This document shows positions 4,858-6,916 of a DNA stretch of 6,916 bases, piece after piece. Origin of the DNA: Phoenicibacter congonensis (lineage in GTDB: Bacteria > Actinomycetota > Coriobacteriia > Coriobacteriales > Eggerthellaceae); contig JAUMVS010000078.1 in assembly GCA_030530045.1 (NCBI GenBank), positions 1 to 6,916 on the forward strand, in the 5' to 3' direction. Under the pieces are notes generated by a model. That model made no database searches. It saw nothing but the letters and a program-made list of their open reading frames with translations, and was not told where the DNA came from. Positions within the stretch are counted from its first letter, which is position 1; each line of letters starts with the position of its first letter. The position numbers were made by a program, and so were the translations under genes.

Positions 4858-6818
4858 GAATAGGCGTTTTCGTCTGTCACTGCGGGAGCAATATCGCAGG
4901 CACTGTAGACTGTGCCCAGGCTGCCCAAAGTGCACTTGCCCTTCCCGATGTAGTATATGCCACAGATCTCATGTACACCTGTGCCGAACCCGGCCAGGCT
5001 GCCATTGAGAAAGCCATTCATGAGCAGCAGCTTACCGGTGTGGTGGTAGCATCCTGTTCCCCGCGCATGCACGAACAGACATTCCGCAAGACTGTGGAGC
5101 GTGCCGGACTGAACCGCTACATGTTTGAAATGGCCAACATCCGCGAGCATGTCTCGTGGATTGGCAAGGACAAGGAAGCCAACACCAACAAGGCTTCCGA
5201 GCTCATCGGCATGGCGGTCATGAAGCTGCGCAACAACCGTCCGCTGTACGCCCAGCGCTTTGACATCACCAAGCGCGTGCTCATCATCGGCGGCGGCGTG
5301 GCCGGCATTCAGGCGGCACTGGACTGTGCCGACGGCGGCATTCCCGTCATCCTGGTGGAACGCGAGCCTACCATCGGCGGCAAGATGGCCAAGCTGGACA
5401 AGACATTCCCCACCGTGGACTGCTCTGCCTGTATTCTCGGCCCCAAGATGGTGGATGTGGCCCAGCATCCCAACATTACCCTGTACGCTTCCTCTGAAAT
5501 AGAAAGCATCAGCGGCTATGTGGGCAACTTTGACATCACCATCCGCAAAAAGACCACCTACGTTGACTGGTCCAAGTGCACAGGCTGCGGCACCTGTACG
5601 GAAAAATGCCCCAGCAAGGCCGTGCCTGACCGCTTTAACGAGGAAGTCGGCCTGACAACGGCCATCAACATTCCCTTCCCGCAGGCCATTCCCAAGCGTG
5701 CCTCCATCAATCCTGACTACTGCCGCAAGCTGACCACAGGCAAATGCGGCATCTGCTCCAAGGTGTGCCCCACCAAGGCCATCAACTACGAAATGAAGGA
5801 TGAGCTGGTTACCGAGAAAGTGGGCAGCATCATAGCCGCCACAGGCTATGACCTCATGGACTGGACGGCCGCATATTCTGAATACGGCGGCGGGCGCTAC
5901 CCCGATGTCATCACCTCGTTGCAGTATGAGCGCCTTCTCAACGCCTCAGGCCCGACTGGCGGCCACATTGTCCGTCCCTCGGACGGCAAGGAGCCGAAGA
6001 AAATCGTCTTTATCCAGTGCGTGGGCTCCCGTGACAAATCCATCGGAAGGCCGCTCTGCTCCGGTTTCTGCTGCATGTACACAGCCAAGCAGGCTGTCCT
6101 GACAAAGGACCACATTCCGGATTCCCAGTCCTATGTTTTCTATATGGACATACGCGCAGCCGGCAAGCTCTACGATGAGTTTACCCGCAGGGCCATCGAG
6201 GAATACGGCACGGAGTACATCCGCGGCCGCGTTTCCAAGATTTACCCCGACGGCAACGGACAGTACGTTGTCTGCGGCGCCGACACGCTTCTGGGCAAAA
6301 AGGTTGAGGTAACCTGCGACATGGTCGTTCTGGCAGTCGGCATCGAGGCAAGCCACGGTGCCAGCCAGCTGGCTGAAAAGCTGCGTATTTCCTACGACCA
6401 GTACGGCTTCTATGTGGAAGGCCATCCCAAGCTGCGTCCTGTCGAAACCAATACGGCCGGCGTCTTCCTGGCCGGCGTCTGCCAGGGCACAAAGGATATC
6501 CCGAGCTCCGTTTCCCAGGGCTCGGCAGCTGCTGCCAAGGTGCTGTCGCTGTTCTCGCGCGACAAGCTGGAAAACGACCCGCAGATTGCCCATGTCAATC
6601 CTGCCCGCTGCGTAGCCTGCGGCAAGTGCATCCGCTGCTGCCCCTTCCAGGCCATCAAGGAAGAAGTCTTCCGCGGCCAGCTTAAGGCAAAGGTTATTGA
6701 TACCGTCTGCCAGGGCTGCGGCGTCTGTACGTCCACCTGTCCGCAGGGCGCCATTCAGCTCTCGCATGCCACAGATAACGAGATCCTCGCGGAGGTAAAC
6801 TTATTATGCCAGTATTAG
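4854..6818 (+). CDS. hdrA: Heterodisulfide reductase subunit A (FAD electron-bifurcating hub)
   Basis: Flavin and iron-sulfur hub of the complex, 654 residues, typical of single-copy HdrA. The N-terminal domain has C8, C10, C20, C43 and C68, some of which should bind a cluster. A Rossmann FAD motif, GGGVAGIQAA, is at 146-155, with E169 at the usual ribose-binding position. Inserted ferredoxin-like motifs follow: C242/C245/C248/C252 and C290/C298/C301/C305. C389, C402, C406 and C407 (spacing x12, x3, adjacent) match the unusual cluster next to the flavin described in methanogen HdrA. Two C-terminal [4Fe-4S] motifs are C586/C589/C592/C596 and C619/C622/C625/C629. AAGGAGG lies 6 nt before the ATG, and the start overlaps the hdrB stop. 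No Sec codon or broken motif is seen. QmoA/B-like proteins are related, but the hdrC-hdrB neighbours and full domain set favour HdrA. Confidence 0.95.
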   Translation: MRIGVFVCHCGSNIAGTVDCAQAAQSALALPDVVYATDLMYTCAEPGQAAIEKAIHEQQLTGVVVASCSPRMHEQTFRKTVERAGLNRYMFEMANIREHVSWIGKDKEANTNKASELIGMAVMKLRNNRPLYAQRFDITKRVLIIGGGVAGIQAALDCADGGIPVILVEREPTIGGKMAKLDKTFPTVDCSACILGPKMVDVAQHPNITLYASSEIESISGYVGNFDITIRKKTTYVDWSKCTGCGTCTEKCPSKAVPDRFNEEVGLTTAINIPFPQAIPKRASINPDYCRKLTTGKCGICSKVCPTKAINYEMKDELVTEKVGSIIAATGYDLMDWTAAYSEYGGGRYPDVITSLQYERLLNASGPTGGHIVRPSDGKEPKKIVFIQCVGSRDKSIGRPLCSGFCCMYTAKQAVLTKDHIPDSQSYVFYMDIRAAGKLYDEFTRRAIEEYGTEYIRGRVSKIYPDGNGQYVVCGADTLLGKKVEVTCDMVVLAVGIEASHGASQLAEKLRISYDQYGFYVEGHPKLRPVETNTAGVFLAGVCQGTKDIPSSVSQGSAAAAKVLSLFSRDKLENDPQIAHVNPARCVACGKCIRCCPFQAIKEEVFRGQLKAKVIDTVCQGCGVCTSTCPQGAIQLSHATDNEILAEVNLLCQY

Positions 6819-6916
6819 AAGGCAAAGAACGCAGAATCGTTGCATTTCTCTGCAACTGGTGTTCCTACGGCGGTGCCGATACTGCTGGTGTAGCCCGTGC
6901 CACCCAGCCGACGGAT
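6806..6916 (+). CDS. Hydrogenase iron-sulfur subunit, MvhD/FlxD family (5' part)
   Basis: The gene begins at ATG 6806 and is cut by the window edge after 37 codons. The visible segment RRIVAFLCNWCSYGGADTAG contains C16-x2-C19 followed by SYGGAD, the recognisable N-terminal signature of the MvhD/FlxD family, which binds a [2Fe-2S] cluster and delivers electrons to HdrA. GGAGG (6791-6795) inside hdrA lies 10 nt upstream, a slightly long spacing, and the reading frame overlaps the end of hdrA by 13 bp. Whether the partner further downstream is a hydrogenase (MvhAG) or an NADH-oxidising FlxABC module cannot be seen; in Desulfovibrio the FlxABCD arrangement is the known companion of hdrCBA. Confidence 0.88.
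   Translation, partial: MPVLEGKERRIVAFLCNWCSYGGADTAGVARATQPTD

Noticed and set aside
4782..5468. Minus-strand frame of 228 codons
   Set aside because: Opposite the end of hdrB and the start of hdrA, both of which have complete cofactor motifs.
5946..6767. Minus-strand frame of 273 codons
   Set aside because: Antisense to hdrA; its length reflects GC-rich codon bias and it has no start signal.
1..6916. tRNA, rRNA, CRISPR array, insertion sequence or prophage signals
   Set aside because: No T-loop or CCA-type end with cloverleaf pairing, no regularly spaced repeats, and no transposase or integrase motifs were found by reading both strands.

Overview
This window most likely comes from a strictly anaerobic sulfate- or sulfite-reducing bacterium of the Desulfovibrionaceae. 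That placement is an inference. It rests on a soluble hdrC-hdrB-hdrA cluster followed by an MvhD/FlxD-type subunit, on a moderately GC-rich coding style with strong AGGAG-type ribosome binding sites, and on the remembered character of the AroQ, aminotransferase and PEBP-like lipoprotein. No species can be named from the sequence.

Layout. Bases 1-51 hold the first 17 codons of a minus-strand gene that leaves the window; a strong stem-loop (67-107) lies just upstream of its ribosome binding site. A symmetrical terminator (223-250) ends the next minus-strand gene, a small PEBP-like lipoprotein (279-716). A divergent spacer (717-1063) carries several dyads and a structured leader for a plus-strand class I/II aminotransferase (1064-2254), which ends in a clear intrinsic terminator (2275-2322). 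That terminator finishes a few bases before the stop codon of a convergent type II 3-dehydroquinate dehydratase, aroQ (2327-2779, minus). AroQ has a good promoter (2887-2915) and a leader of about 100 nt with two stem-loops. A further non-coding stretch up to 3361 contains an 11-bp perfect inverted repeat and the probable promoter of the hdr operon.

The rest is one tightly coupled plus-strand operon: hdrC (3362-3949), hdrB (3946-4857), hdrA (4854-6818) and the first 37 codons of an MvhD/FlxD-like gene (6806 to the window end). Each start overlaps the preceding stop. In characterised systems of this type HdrA is the FAD-containing hub that bifurcates or confurcates electrons. HdrC relays electrons to HdrB, whose CCG-domain clusters reduce a disulfide. 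MvhD/FlxD passes electrons in from a hydrogenase or from a FlxABC NADH-oxidising module. The Cys ligands for these cofactors are visible throughout. Membrane-bound HdrE is absent, so the complex is predicted to be cytoplasmic. Its physiological disulfide is not revealed by the sequence.

No tRNA, rRNA, CRISPR array, transposase, integrase or attachment site is seen. Most of the window is ordinary core metabolism. The less-explained parts are the degenerate PEBP lipoprotein, the structured leaders and the control region of the hdr operon.
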